Of a stretch of DNA of 64,000 nucleotides, positions 26,896 through 38,311 are shown piece by piece. The DNA comes from an uncultured Oscillospiraceae bacterium. Lineage in GTDB: Bacteria; Bacillota; Clostridia; Oscillospirales; Acutalibacteraceae. Each line of letters opens with the position of its first letter. Within the stretch, counting starts at the first letter, position 1. The notes under the pieces are model-generated. The model was given only the letters and a program-made list of their open reading frames with translations. It did no database searches and had not been told where the DNA came from. The stretch spans positions 154,184 through 218,183 of the forward strand of contig CABUNG010000002.1 in assembly GCA_902492895.1 (NCBI GenBank). The letters are read 5' to 3'. A program made the translations under genes and the position numbers.

Positions 26896-27225
26896 ATGGC
26901 TCTATCGATCGTGGAACAAATCCGTGAAGCGGAAAAACAGGCGGAACAAGTGACGCAGCAGGCGAAGGAGCGGGCCGACGCCATCCTGCGGGATGCCGCC
27001 GACCAGGCGAACGCCATGCAGAAAGAGGCGGCCTCCCGGCTGGGGGATGAACGCCGGAAGGCGCTCGCCAAGGCGGAGGCCGAGGCGGGCGCGATTCGCG
27101 CCGAGGCGCAGCGGGAAGCGGAGGCGGCGGCCTCCGCCCTCGCGCAGACAGCGGCCTCCCGGCAGGAGAGCGCTCTCAAAGCGGCGGCGGCCTGCCTGAC
27201 AGGGCTGGACAAGTCCGCGGAATAA
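26896..27225 (+). CDS. ntpF: V-type ATPase stalk subunit, G/H type (NtpF-like)
   Basis: The 109-residue protein is almost wholly helical with charged heptad-like Ala/Glu/Lys repeats (REAEKQAEQV, DAILRDAADQANAMQKEA), as expected for the peripheral-stalk subunit that pairs with subunit E. It is the first gene of the cluster, matching the ntpF position in Enterococcus hirae. The ribosome-binding site (AAAGG) is weak. The coiled-coil character makes family assignment depend mainly on context. Confidence 0.8.
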   Translation: MALSIVEQIREAEKQAEQVTQQAKERADAILRDAADQANAMQKEAASRLGDERRKALAKAEAEAGAIRAEAQREAEAAASALAQTAASRQESALKAAAACLTGLDKSAE

Positions 27226-27329
27226 AGGGACACCCGCGTAAATGCCGCCTGTGACAGAGTGTTGTGCGCAGGCGGTTCTGTTGGTGAAATTTCGCCATTT
27301 ATGGAGCGGTCCGTTGGAGGTGTTGGAGT

Positions 27330-29812
<2,483 letters not shown>

Positions 29813-29868
29813 TCCGGACGGAACGGCATGGCCGTATGGATATGCGGCGGAAAGGGTGGATCATCACG

Positions 29869-30450
29869 ATGTCAGGTACGCAAGATATGATCGCGCGCAT
29901 CCTTGCAGACGCGGAAGCCGAAGGCGCGCGCACCGAAGAGCAGGCCCGGGAAAAAGCTGCGAAAATCTTGCAGGAAGCCCGTGAGCAGGCCGCGGAAGCC
30001 GCGCGGCAGGCGAACGAGGAAACGGGGAAGCAGGCGGAGGATATCGTGCGTTCCGCCCGGTCGTCGGCCGAGCTCATCCGCCGCAACCTCCTGCTCGAAA
30101 AGAAACGGGCGCTCATCGAAGAAGCCCTGCGCCAGACGATCCGGAATCTGACGGCGCTTCCGGACAAGGCGTATATGGAACTGCTCGGCCGGCTGTCGGA
30201 AAAGGCGGCGAGACCGGGGGAAGGCGTGCTGCGCCTGAACGCCCGGGATCTTGCCCGTCCGGGGGCGGAGTCCCTCTCCCGCGATCTGCGGGACGGCCGG
30301 AGCATCCGGCTGTCGCCGGACCCCGCCGCGATCGAAGGCGGCTTTTTGCTCGAATACGGGGAGCTGGAGATGAACGGCTCCTTTTCGGCTCTGCTCGAGG
30401 AAAAGCGGGAAATGCTCGAAGATTTGCTGAACCGGGAACTGTTCGGCTGA
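29869..30450 (+). CDS. ntpE: V-type ATP synthase subunit E (peripheral stalk)
   Basis: The 193-residue protein has a long helical N-terminal half rich in Ala, Glu, Arg and Lys and a C-terminal globular half with IEGGFLLEYGELEMNGSFSALLEEKR, the conserved end of subunit E. The ATG at 29869 is preferred to one eleven codons upstream because AAAGGG lies nine bases before it. It would pair with the first gene of the operon to form the stator stalk. Confidence 0.9.
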   Translation: MSGTQDMIARILADAEAEGARTEEQAREKAAKILQEAREQAAEAARQANEETGKQAEDIVRSARSSAELIRRNLLLEKKRALIEEALRQTIRNLTALPDKAYMELLGRLSEKAARPGEGVLRLNARDLARPGAESLSRDLRDGRSIRLSPDPAAIEGGFLLEYGELEMNGSFSALLEEKREMLEDLLNRELFG

Positions 30451-30477
30451 CGAAAACACACGAAGGGAGGCGGCGGC

Positions 30478-31500
30478 ATGGGGGCGTCCTATGCTTACGC
30501 GGTCGGCAATGTGCGCGCCAGGGAATCGTCCCTGCTCACCCGTCAGGATCTGGATCAGCTGCTGGTGCTGTCCGGGGCGGATGAGCTCCTCAGCGTGCTG
30601 CGGGACAAGGGCCTGGGCGGGCCGCCGGCCGACGGATCCGCCGCCGGAATGGACGATCTGTTTCGGGAGGAAACCCGTGCCCTGTGGCGGTATCTGGAAG
30701 ACATTACGCCGGATTTTTCTTTGTATGACGCGTTTGTTTACCGTCAGGATATCCACAACTGCAAGGCGGTTATAAAAGGGGTGCTCGCCGGCAGGCCTTA
30801 CCGCTCCCTGCTGCTGGAACCCGCCACGGTTTCTCCGGATTTGCTGGAACAGGCGGTCAAGGATAGGGATTTCAGCCGGCTGCCCTCCTTTTTGCGGGAG
30901 GCCGCCGCCAAAGCCTACGATATTCTCGCGCATGCGTCGGATGCCCAGCTCGCCGACGCGGTCCTCGACCGCGCGGGCATGGCCGCGATGCTGGAGGCCG
31001 CGAAAGAGACGAAAGTGCCGATGCTGCTGGAGCTGATCGGCACCCAGGTGTTTTACGCGGACTGCAAGATCGCGCTGCGGGCCGCGCGGGCGGGCAAGTC
31101 CGCCGCCTATCTCGAGCAGGCGCTCTGTCCCTGTCCCGGACTGGATGTCCGGGTGCTGGCCTCCGCGGCGGCGGAGGGGCCGTCAAACGGTGAGAAAGCC
31201 GTGCTCGAGCGGATGGAGTCGCTGGATGTGTACGGCAGCCGCCAGGCGGCGGAAGCCTATCGGGAGTCGCCGTCCGCCTATGAAAAATACGTGGACGACC
31301 GGGTGATGAAAACCGCGCTGAAAGGGCGCGCCGTGACCCTGGGACCCGAGCCGCTGCTCGGCTATTTCGTGGGGCGGGAAACCGAAATCAAAAATCTGCA
31401 TATCCTGTTTTCCGGCCTGCGGGCCGGACAGGACGAATCGAGTATCCGGTCGCGGCTGCGGGACCCTTACGCACCTAACACGGCCGGCCGGATGGCGTGA
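30478..31500 (+). CDS. ntpC: V-type ATP synthase subunit C (central-shaft adaptor)
   Basis: The 340-residue, mostly helical protein matches subunit C/d, which couples the central shaft to the membrane ring. Recognisable features are the opening GASYAYAVGNVRARE, the DIHNCKAVIKGVLAG segment and the closing GYFVGRETEIKNLHILFSGL-like helix. An AGGGAGG lies about 8 bases before the start. Length and position in the operon agree with the family. Confidence 0.93.
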   Translation: MGASYAYAVGNVRARESSLLTRQDLDQLLVLSGADELLSVLRDKGLGGPPADGSAAGMDDLFREETRALWRYLEDITPDFSLYDAFVYRQDIHNCKAVIKGVLAGRPYRSLLLEPATVSPDLLEQAVKDRDFSRLPSFLREAAAKAYDILAHASDAQLADAVLDRAGMAAMLEAAKETKVPMLLELIGTQVFYADCKIALRAARAGKSAAYLEQALCPCPGLDVRVLASAAAEGPSNGEKAVLERMESLDVYGSRQAAEAYRESPSAYEKYVDDRVMKTALKGRAVTLGPEPLLGYFVGRETEIKNLHILFSGLRAGQDESSIRSRLRDPYAPNTAGRMA

Positions 31501-31523
31501 ATCGGATAAAGGAGGGGACGGCC

Positions 31524-31859
31524 ATGCGCCGATGTGCGGTGATGGGCGATACAGAAAGCGTACAGGGCTTCGCGGCCGTGGGCCTCGATGTGTTTCCCTG
31601 CGACGATCCGGCCGAGGCCGGGGCACTGTTCCGCCGGCTGGCAGCGGCCGGGGAGCCCGGTAAAGAAGAGTACGGCGTGATCTATCTGACCGAGGCGCTG
31701 GCGGCGCTGCTGGAACGGGAGCTGGAGGCGCTCGACGAGCAGATACTTCCCGCGGTGATCCTCATTCCGGGTGTGCGCGGCAATACCGGCGCCGGCCTCC
31801 AGCGCGTCCGGGAATGTGTAGAGAAAGCCGTAGGGTCGGATATCCTGTTCGGCCCGTAG
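31524..31859 (+). CDS. ntpG: V-type ATP synthase subunit F (NtpG in E. hirae naming)
   Basis: The 111-residue protein has the small Rossmann-like fold of subunit F, with CAVMGDTESVQGFAAVGLDVFP at the start and YGVIYLTEALA mid-way. It sits at the end of the central shaft with subunit D. The ATG at 31524 follows AAAGGAGGGG; a GTG overlapping the previous stop is in frame but lacks a good site. The last ten codons lie within the first copy of a 48-base tandem repeat, so its C-terminus (KAVGSDILFGP) may be shaped by that duplication. Confidence 0.9.
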   Translation: MRRCAVMGDTESVQGFAAVGLDVFPCDDPAEAGALFRRLAAAGEPGKEEYGVIYLTEALAALLERELEALDEQILPAVILIPGVRGNTGAGLQRVRECVEKAVGSDILFGP

Positions 31860-31924
31860 GCTTTCTCTGGAAAGCACGTAGGGTCGGATATCTTGTTCGG
31901 CCCGTAGGCTTTCTCTGGAAAGCA
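31829..31924 (+). repeat. Two tandem 48-base repeats across the end of the subunit F gene
   Basis: 31829-31876 and 31877-31924 are identical except for one C/T difference at 31845 and 31893. The first copy contains the last codons and stop of the subunit F gene; the second lies wholly outside. Each copy contains a small CTTTC-TCTG-GAAAG inverted repeat. The length is a multiple of three. Confidence 0.95.
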
Positions 31925-32010
31925 CCGTTATACCCTAGACATTCTAATCCCACGCAAGCACGTTCTTGTGTCGGCCGCGGCAAAAGGCCGGGCAGCCGAT
32001 GAAACCGATA

Positions 32011-32036
32011 CGGGCGGTTCGATGCGAAACCGCCCG
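32011..32036 (+). promoter_or_regulatory. Strong hairpin before the subunit A gene
   Basis: CGGGCGGTTCG and CGAAACCGCCCG pair with one bulge and a three-base loop, ending 22 bases before the ATG at 32058. It has no T-tract. Together with the tandem repeat it fills the only wide gap (198 bases) in the second half of the V-ATPase operon. It may be an RNA-processing or pausing site. Confidence 0.5.
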
Positions 32037-32057
32037 GTGAAAGGAACGATCAGCCAT

Positions 32058-33869
32058 ATGACGACAGGTACGATCACCAAGGTGGCGGGGCCGCTGGTCA
32101 TCGCCGAGGGGATGCGGGAAGCGAATATGTTCGACGTGGTGCGGGTGAGCAGCCAGCGCCTGATCGGCGAAATCATCGAAATGCACGGGGACAAGGCCTC
32201 GATTCAGGTGTATGAAGAAACCTCCGGGCTGGGGCCGGGCGAAAGCGTGGAATCGACCGGTGCGCCCCTGAGCGTGGAGCTGGGCCCGGGGCTGATCGGC
32301 TCGATTTTCGACGGCATCCAGCGTCCGCTGGCTGAAATCATGAAGGTTTCCGGCACCAATCTGCAGCGGGGGATCGAGGTCCCCTCCCTGAATCGGGAAA
32401 AACGCTGGCATTTTGTCCCGTCGGTGAAGGCCGGGGACGAGGTGCGGGGCGGCGATACCCTGGGCATCGTACAGGAAACGCCGGTCGTGCGGCATCACAT
32501 TCTGGTGCCCCCTGGCCTGATGGGCCGTGTGGAAGCCATCGCCGAGGGCGACTATACCGTCGAGGACACGGTGGCCTCCCTGCGCTCTCCGAACGGCCCG
32601 GACGGCCTCATTCCGGTGAAGCTGATGCAGAGCTGGCCGGTCCGGGTGGGGCGGCCTTATAAACGCAAACTCTCCCCGGACGTGCCCCTGACCACCGGAC
32701 AGCGGGTCATCGACACCCTGTTCCCCCTGGCCAAGGGCGGCGTGGCCGCGGTTCCCGGCCCCTTCGGCTCGGGCAAAACCGTGGTGCAGCACCAGCTCGC
32801 CAAATGGGCGGCCGCCGATATCATCGTCTACATCGGCTGCGGTGAGCGCGGCAATGAAATGACCGACGTGCTCAACGAGTTCCCGGAGCTGAAGGATCCC
32901 CGCACCGGCAACTCCCTGATGGAGCGCACCGTCCTGATCGCGAACACCTCCGACATGCCTGTGGCCGCGCGGGAAGCGTCGATTTACACCGGTATCACCA
33001 TTGCGGAGTATTTCCGGGACATGGGGTATACCGTCGCGCTCATGGCCGATTCCACCTCCCGCTGGGCCGAAGCGCTGCGGGAAATGTCCGGCCGTCTCGA
33101 GGAGATGCCGGGCGAGGAAGGCTATCCCGCCTATCTCGGCAGCCGTCTCGCGCAGTTTTACGAGCGGGCCGGCCGGGTGATCGTCAGCGGCACCGGGGAT
33201 ACCGAGGGCGCGCTGTCGGTTATCGGCGCCGTGTCCCCTCCCGGCGGCGATATCTCTGAACCGGTTTCGCAGGCGACGCTGCGGATCGTCAAGGTGTTCT
33301 GGGGTCTCGACGCCTCGCTTGCCTACAAGCGGCATTTCCCGGCCATCAACTGGCTGACCAGTTATTCGCTGTATGCCGATTCGCTTTCCGATTGGTTCAA
33401 TGAGAACATCCGGGATGACTGGAGTCTCCTGCGGGGCCGTTTGATGGGCCTGCTGCAGGAGGAGGCGGAGCTGGAGGAGATCGTGCGGCTGGTCGGCATG
33501 GACGCTCTGTCCGCACCCGACCGGCTGAAGCTCGAGGCCGCCCGGTCCATCCGGGAGGATTACCTTCACCAAAACGCGTTCCACGATACCGATACCTTCA
33601 CATCTCTGGATAAGCAGTACCTGCTGATGACCGCCATCCTCGGATTTTACGACAAGGCGCGCGCCGCGCTCGAAGATGGGGTAGACATCGACGTGATTGT
33701 CTCCCTGCCGGCCAGGGAGCGGATCGGTCGTCTCAAATACGCGGCGGAGGACGCCGCGGCCGAGGACTTTGCCCACGCGATGGCCATGCTCGACGAAGAG
33801 CTGGCGGATGCCCGCAAAGCAGCCGCGCAGGACGAATTCGGCCGGAAGGGGGAGGAAGAGGATGCCTAA
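32058..33869 (+). CDS. ntpA: V-type ATP synthase subunit A (catalytic)
   Basis: Catalytic ATP-hydrolysing subunit, 603 residues, with the P-loop GPFGSGKT at 234-241, the non-homologous insertion of A-type subunits before it, and the GERGNEMTD and [11 protein letters not shown] catalytic blocks after it. The ATG at 32058 gives the usual start ([16 protein letters not shown]); an in-frame ATG twelve codons upstream lies in a hairpin loop and is less likely. The gene overlaps subunit B by eight bases. Confidence 0.96.
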   Translation: MTTGTITKVAGPLVIAEGMREANMFDVVRVSSQRLIGEIIEMHGDKASIQVYEETSGLGPGESVESTGAPLSVELGPGLIGSIFDGIQRPLAEIMKVSGTNLQRGIEVPSLNREKRWHFVPSVKAGDEVRGGDTLGIVQETPVVRHHILVPPGLMGRVEAIAEGDYTVEDTVASLRSPNGPDGLIPVKLMQSWPVRVGRPYKRKLSPDVPLTTGQRVIDTLFPLAKGGVAAVPGPFGSGKTVVQHQLAKWAAADIIVYIGCGERGNEMTDVLNEFPELKDPRTGNSLMERTVLIANTSDMPVAAREASIYTGITIAEYFRDMGYTVALMADSTSRWAEALREMSGRLEEMPGEEGYPAYLGSRLAQFYERAGRVIVSGTGDTEGALSVIGAVSPPGGDISEPVSQATLRIVKVFWGLDASLAYKRHFPAINWLTSYSLYADSLSDWFNENIRDDWSLLRGRLMGLLQEEAELEEIVRLVGMDALSAPDRLKLEAARSIREDYLHQNAFHDTDTFTSLDKQYLLMTAILGFYDKARAALEDGVDIDVIVSLPARERIGRLKYAAEDAAAEDFAHAMAMLDEELADARKAAAQDEFGRKGEEEDA

Positions 33870-35232
33870 GGAATACCGGTCCATTCGGGAAGTCGCCGGC
33901 CCGCTGATGATGGTCAGCGGAGTCGAGGATGTCAAATTCAACGAGCTCGGGGAGATCGAACTGCCGAGCGGCGAACGCCGCCGCTGCAAGGTGCTGGAAA
34001 TCGACGGCAGCAACGCCCTCGTGCAGCTGTTCGAAAGCGCCGCGGGTATCAACCTCGCCAATTCCAAGGTCCGGTTTCTCGGCCGGTCGATGGAGCTGCC
34101 CGTGTCCCCCGACATGCTGTCCCGGGTTTTCGACGGCCTGGGCCGCCCCATCGACGGCGGTCCGGAGCTGATTCCGGAAAAGCGGCTGGATGTCAACGGC
34201 ACCCCCATGAATCCCGCCGCCCGCAACTATCCGCAGGAGTTCATCCAGACCGGCGTCTCCGCCATCGACGGACTGAACACCCTGGTCAGAGGCCAGAAGC
34301 TGCCGATCTTCTCGGCGTCCGGCCTGCCTCACGCCCAGCTCGCGGCCCAGATTGCGCGGCAGGCGACGGTTCTCGGGGACGACAGCGGGTTCGCCGTCGT
34401 GTTCGCGGCCATGGGCATCACGTTCGAGGAGTCGAACTATTTCATCGAGTCGTTCCGCAAAACGGGCGCCATCGACCGGACGGTCCTGTTCATCAATCTC
34501 GCGAACGATCCCGCCGTGGAACGGATCGCCACCCCCCGCATGGCCCTGACGGCCGCGGAATACCTGGCCTTCGACCGGGGGATGCAGGTGCTCGTCATCC
34601 TGACCGATATCACGAACTATGCCGACGCCCTGCGGGAGGTGTCGGCCGCCCGCAAGGAAGTGCCGGGCCGCCGGGGATATCCCGGCTATATGTACACCGA
34701 CCTCGCCACTTTGTATGAACGGGCGGGCCGGCAGAAGGGGAAGGACGGCTCCATCACCCTCATCCCGATCCTGACCATGCCGGAGGACGACAAGACCCAC
34801 CCCATCCCCGACCTGACCGGCTATATCACAGAGGGGCAGATCATCCTCAGCCGCGAACTGTACCGCAAGGGCGTCACCCCGCCCATCGACGTGCTGCCCT
34901 CCCTGTCCCGTCTGAAGGACAAGGGCATCGGCCGGGACCGCACACGGGAGGACCACGCCAGCACCATGAATCAGCTTTTCGCCGCCTACGCCAGAGGCAA
35001 GGACGCCAAGGAACTCATGGTGATCCTGGGCGAAGCGGCGCTGACCAAAATCGATAAGCAGTATGCCCAATTTGCCGATCGGTTCGAGCAGGAGTACGTC
35101 TCCCAGGGGTATGAGACCAACCGGACGATCGAGGAAACCCTCGATCTCGGCTGGCAGCTGCTCCGGATCCTGCCCCGCAGTGAGCTCAAACGGATCAGCG
35201 ACGAGATGCTCGACCGGTATTACGGACAGTGA
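33862..35232 (+). CDS. ntpB: V-type ATP synthase subunit B (regulatory, nucleotide-binding)
   Basis: The 456-residue non-catalytic partner of subunit A starts at ATG 33862, eight bases inside the end of the A gene and after a GGGGGAGGAAG site. It has the typical opening [10 protein letters not shown] and [12 protein letters not shown], no Walker A consensus ([13 protein letters not shown] at the equivalent place), and a conserved late SRLKDKGIG block. All features fit the family. Confidence 0.96.
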   Translation: MPKEYRSIREVAGPLMMVSGVEDVKFNELGEIELPSGERRRCKVLEIDGSNALVQLFESAAGINLANSKVRFLGRSMELPVSPDMLSRVFDGLGRPIDGGPELIPEKRLDVNGTPMNPAARNYPQEFIQTGVSAIDGLNTLVRGQKLPIFSASGLPHAQLAAQIARQATVLGDDSGFAVVFAAMGITFEESNYFIESFRKTGAIDRTVLFINLANDPAVERIATPRMALTAAEYLAFDRGMQVLVILTDITNYADALREVSAARKEVPGRRGYPGYMYTDLATLYERAGRQKGKDGSITLIPILTMPEDDKTHPIPDLTGYITEGQIILSRELYRKGVTPPIDVLPSLSRLKDKGIGRDRTREDHASTMNQLFAAYARGKDAKELMVILGEAALTKIDKQYAQFADRFEQEYVSQGYETNRTIEETLDLGWQLLRILPRSELKRISDEMLDRYYGQ

Positions 35233-35286
35233 CGAACGATACGGGCCCGCGGGATGGCGCGGCTGTCCGGAAAGGGGAGGATGCCC

Positions 35287-35952
35287 ATGGCGGTGATGAA
35301 TGTCAATCCCACCCGCATGGAGCTCACCAGGCTGAAAAAACAGCTGAGCACGGCCATGAGAGGCCATAAACTGCTCAAGGACAAACGGGATGAGCTGATG
35401 CGGCAGTTTCTCGATATGATCCGGGAAAACAAGTCCCTGCGGGAACAGGTCGAAGCCGGAATCGCGGAGGCCAACCGCCATTTCGTCCTGGCGAGCGCGG
35501 TGATGCAGAAGGAACAGATGGATGCCGCCCTGCTGGCTCCCAAGCAGGAGGTGGGGCTCGAGACCTCGACCCGCAATGTGATGAGCGTGGATATTCCGGT
35601 GTTTTCACCGGTCACCCGGACCCCCGATCCTTCGGATATTTACCCCTATGGGTTTGCGTTTACCTCGTTTGAGCTGGACGATGCGGTGGAGCGGCTGTCC
35701 GGGCTGCTGCCGGTCATGCTGCGGCTGGCGGAATGTGAAAAATCAGCTCGGCTCCTGGCGGCCGAAATCGAAAAAACCCGTCGTCGGGTCAACGCCCTCG
35801 AACATGTGATGATCCCGCGGCTGCAGGAAACCATCCGCTATATCACCATGAAACTCGAGGAGAACGATCGCTCCAGCCGTACAAGGCTGATGAAGGTCAA
35901 GGACATGATGCTCGAAAAGGCGCATCATTACCACGAGGCCGACCCTTGGTGA
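35287..35952 (+). CDS. ntpD: V-type ATP synthase subunit D (central rotor shaft)
   Basis: The 221-residue protein forms a long antiparallel coiled coil. The N-terminal NPTRMELTRLKKQLSTAMRGHKLLKDKRDELM helix and the C-terminal RRVNALEHVMIPRLQETIRYI helix are the family signatures. The ATG at 35287 is six bases from GGGGAGG; an ATG at 35281 would be too close. It is the last gene of the operon and is followed by a strong terminator. Confidence 0.95.
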   Translation: MAVMNVNPTRMELTRLKKQLSTAMRGHKLLKDKRDELMRQFLDMIRENKSLREQVEAGIAEANRHFVLASAVMQKEQMDAALLAPKQEVGLETSTRNVMSVDIPVFSPVTRTPDPSDIYPYGFAFTSFELDDAVERLSGLLPVMLRLAECEKSARLLAAEIEKTRRRVNALEHVMIPRLQETIRYITMKLEENDRSSRTRLMKVKDMMLEKAHHYHEADPW

Positions 35953-35976
35953 TCGGCCGGCTGTTGGAATCGGCAG

Positions 35977-36011
35977 AAAGCCCCGGAACCGTCTGGTTCC
36001 GGGGCTTTTGT
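35977..36011 (+). terminator. Terminator of the V-ATPase operon
   Basis: A perfect 14-pair stem (AAAGCCCCGGAACC with its complement) around a GTCT loop, followed by TTTTG. Confidence 0.93.
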
Positions 36012-36169
36012 TATGGGACAGGGGGACGCGGGCTATTTCGCGCACAGCGTGTGTTGTCCGGAGTGTGAGGATTGTTTTCTGCGTGTGAAGAAATCCCATA
36101 CCAACCGGGCGTTCCTGCGGGGCATTCTGCTGACAATACGCCAAACCGAAGGAGAGACAAACGCGATTC

Positions 36170-37096
36170 TCATGCTTCGCAGCCGGAAAAAATCGTATAC
36201 TTTTCCTTAAACGATTTTGATTGATACAACGCGTGATCGGCTTTTTTAAACAGCAATTCAAATTCCGTCCCATCTTCGGGAAAGAGGGATACGCCAATAC
36301 TGTTAGTGCAGTTCAGGCCGTGGTCCCCGCACCTGACCAGCTTACGCAGCTTTTGTGTAAGCCAATCCAAATTCGGTATGTTTTGAATCAGAAGGATGAA
36401 TTCATCCCCGCCGAACCTTCCGATAATATCGGTTTTGCGAAAATTACTTTTTAATGTATCCGATACCAATTTGATAATATTGTCACCGGCATAATGGCCA
36501 AAAGTATCGTTGATACTTTTGAAATTATCAATATCCAGCAAGATGAGCGCATGGCGCTGTCCTGCGTTTCTGCACATTTTTTTTCGAATCAAGTCCACCG
36601 AAGAGCTTTTGTTGAAAAGTCCGGTAAAGTTATCCAGCTTCGCTGCGTTTTCCAGACGGTCGGTTTTGGTTTTGATGTCAGAAATGTCGGTGATTACCCC
36701 GATCATTTTAACGGGGACGTTCTTTTCGATAATAGGGGTGACATCAAGCTTGCACCATATAAATTTGGAGCCGCCGGCTCTCATTCTCGCCTGATAGGTC
36801 GTCGGTTTTCCGTTTAAAATGCATTGAAAAGCGCGGTCGATCACGTCTTTGTCATCCGGGTGAGAAAAGTATTCGGAGACGTTTTTTTGATATTCCATGG
36901 GATTCATTTTACTGAAAGCCTGAACATCCTGCAGAATCGATTGGCCAGAGACGCCAAATATATCCTCCGCGTTTTCAAAAAACGTATATAGCTGGTTTTG
37001 CAGATCGACTTCAAATACGCATACCCTGGCCGCTTTAAGCGCTATGTGTAAGCGTTCCTTATACTTTTCAACTTCATGAACCTCGTAATTCTCCAT
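36170..37096 (-). CDS. Diguanylate cyclase with PAS-like sensor domain
   Basis: Predicted to make cyclic di-GMP. The 308-residue protein has an N-terminal PAS-like domain (about 12-140, with the FIWCKLDVTPI...KMIGVITDISDIK end) and a GGDEF domain from about 155. The active motif is intact (GGDEF, 229-233), and RKTD at 220-223 lies five residues before it, exactly where the inhibitory RxxD I-site occurs. No membrane helix, so it is cytosolic. The gene is less GC-rich than its neighbours and stands alone, which could reflect acquisition. The ligand of the PAS domain is unknown. Confidence 0.93.
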   Translation of the reverse strand: MENYEVHEVEKYKERLHIALKAARVCVFEVDLQNQLYTFFENAEDIFGVSGQSILQDVQAFSKMNPMEYQKNVSEYFSHPDDKDVIDRAFQCILNGKPTTYQARMRAGGSKFIWCKLDVTPIIEKNVPVKMIGVITDISDIKTKTDRLENAAKLDNFTGLFNKSSSVDLIRKKMCRNAGQRHALILLDIDNFKSINDTFGHYAGDNIIKLVSDTLKSNFRKTDIIGRFGGDEFILLIQNIPNLDWLTQKLRKLVRCGDHGLNCTNSIGVSLFPEDGTEFELLFKKADHALYQSKSFKEKYTIFSGCEA

Positions 37097-37213
37097 AGCT
37101 TGCTTATGCTAACCTGCTTTCTAACAAAATATCGCGAGTGAAGAACGCTCCTGACGTCCTCGGCCCTTAGAAGCCGGTGATACATAAGCGGCGGGGCCGT
37201 TTGAAATCAAAAG

Positions 37214-37248
37214 AAAAGGTGAAAAAGATACTATCTTTTTCACCTTTT
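37214..37248 (-). terminator. Terminator of tRNA-Thr
   Basis: Two 17-base arms (37214-37230 and 37232-37248) are perfect reverse complements separated by one base. On the minus strand the stem is followed by CTTTTGATTT. It starts five bases after the tRNA 3' end. Confidence 0.85.
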
Positions 37249-37252
37249 CCTA

Positions 37253-37328
37253 TGGAGCTACTGATGTGACTCGAACACACGACCTGCTGATTACGAATCA
37301 GCTGCTCTACCAACTGAGCTACAGTAGC
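37253..37328 (-). tRNA. tRNA-Thr (anticodon CGU)
   Basis: A 76-base cloverleaf on the minus strand with a seven-pair acceptor stem (GCTACTG/CAGTAGC), D-arm GCTC...GAGC, anticodon stem GCTGA/TCAGC with loop TTCGTAA, and a TTCGAGT T-loop. The anticodon CGU reads ACG. The discriminator base is U and CCA is encoded. Open frames through this region on either strand are artefacts. Confidence 0.96.
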
Positions 37329-37658
37329 ATCTATGAGAAAGCGGGAAACCCGCTTTCGGTTTGTGAAAGACGTTTCCTTGGTTACCGTCGGCGTCCAAAA
37401 GGATCGCATCGAACGGCTTCTGTGTATCCACAGGCCGGGGAACAACGGCTCTGTCCATGGCCCGTATGCCGCCCTCATCGGATGCGAGAGTTTAGGATAC
37501 CAAAAGAACGGATCTATTATAGCAAACCTGCGTTCCTTTCGTCAAGAGGCTGGGCCGATTTTCTGAAAATTCTTCTTTGTATGGAGATCGGGGACTGTGA
37601 ACATTTATCACATGTTCTAAAAATGTCAAAAAGCGGTAATGAAATTTTCTCCTGCGAA
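37329..37658. other. Gap between tRNA-Thr and the XRE gene
   Basis: Holds the divergent tRNA promoter and about 180 bases of tRNA leader. No gene is supported: open frames here run through the tRNA or lack a ribosome-binding site. Confidence 0.6.
37516..37545 (-). promoter_or_regulatory. Sigma-A promoter for tRNA-Thr
   Basis: On the minus strand TTGACG (37540-37545) and TATAAT (37516-37521) are separated by 18 bases. Transcription would begin near 37509, about 180 bases before the tRNA. Nothing else is evident in that leader. Confidence 0.75.
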
Positions 37659-37667
37659 TGGTATACT
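37659..37667 (+). promoter_or_regulatory. Extended -10 promoter for the XRE regulator
   Basis: TG-G-TATACT at 37659-37667; the -35 is weak (ATGAAA at a 17-base distance). The start codon is 23 bases downstream. Confidence 0.55.
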
Positions 37668-37690
37668 GGTTTTACAAGCGAGGGGATACT

Positions 37691-38134
37691 ATGCAGGCGA
37701 AAAAAAAGAAACGGTCCGTATTTGCCCATCGGTTGCGCATATTGAGAAGGCAGACGGGCGTGACACAGAAAGAAATCGCCCAAAGCCTGAATATCGATCG
37801 GTCCACCTATGCCTACTATGAAACGGATAAAACCAATCCGGATCTGATCACGCTGCGGCGTATGGCGAACATATTCCAAGTCAGCACCGACTATTTGCTG
37901 GGGATCGAGCCGGCCGACAGCCATACGGTTCCTGTGCGGGACAGGGGACCGGAGGCGCCTCTTCTGTCCGAGGGGACCTTGGCGGGTCTTCCGGAGGACG
38001 AGCGTGTATTTCTCTTGCTTTACCGTCAGCTGGAAGCGGAACAAAAGGAAAACCTGGTGCAGTTTGTGATGGAGGCCATCAACCGCGAGCTGCCGAGTGA
38101 GGCGGAGAACCGGGATCCCTTCAAGCCGATATAA
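37691..38134 (+). CDS. XRE-family helix-turn-helix regulator
   Basis: The 147-residue protein has an N-terminal Cro/CI-type DNA-binding domain (about 10-68: GVTQKEIAQSLNIDRSTYAYYETDKTNPD...VSTDYLLGI) and a C-terminal helical part that is probably for dimerisation. The ATG at 37691 follows AGGGG. It stands alone between a tRNA and secA, with its own promoter and terminator. No target is evident. Confidence 0.92.
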   Translation: MQAKKKKRSVFAHRLRILRRQTGVTQKEIAQSLNIDRSTYAYYETDKTNPDLITLRRMANIFQVSTDYLLGIEPADSHTVPVRDRGPEAPLLSEGTLAGLPEDERVFLLLYRQLEAEQKENLVQFVMEAINRELPSEAENRDPFKPI

Positions 38135-38145
38135 CGAATGGACGA

Positions 38146-38176
38146 ACAGACGGCCGGTTCCGGCCGTCTGTTTTTC
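38146..38176 (+). terminator. Terminator of the XRE gene
   Basis: A twelve-base arm ACAGACGGCCGG and its complement meet at TT and are followed by TTTTC. Confidence 0.88.
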
Positions 38177-38207
38177 TTGTCTTCCGGCCTTTTCTTTCCG
38201 GATAAAC

Positions 38208-38236
38208 TTGTATCGCGCCCGCGTTTATGCTATGAT
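38208..38236 (+). promoter_or_regulatory. Promoter of secA
   Basis: TTGTAT at 38208-38213 and TATGAT at 38231-38236 with a 17-base spacer, 76 bases before the start codon. Confidence 0.65.
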
Positions 38237-38311
38237 ATATAAAATCAGGACATCGTGGAATCCGGCCGCTTTTGGCGGATGTCTGGGAATATAGCAGCGA
38301 GGTGACCAACA

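Noticed and set aside
31829..31924. CRISPR-like or satellite array
   Set aside because: Only two directly adjoining copies with no spacer between them and no cas genes nearby.
31467..31925. Minus-strand frame encoding repeated [19 protein letters not shown] units
   Set aside because: The peptide repeat is only the translation of the 48-base DNA repeat opposite the subunit F gene.
37167..37478. Minus-strand open frame of about 100 codons
   Set aside because: It reads through tRNA-Thr (the VAQLVEQL-type translation of a tRNA) and its terminator.
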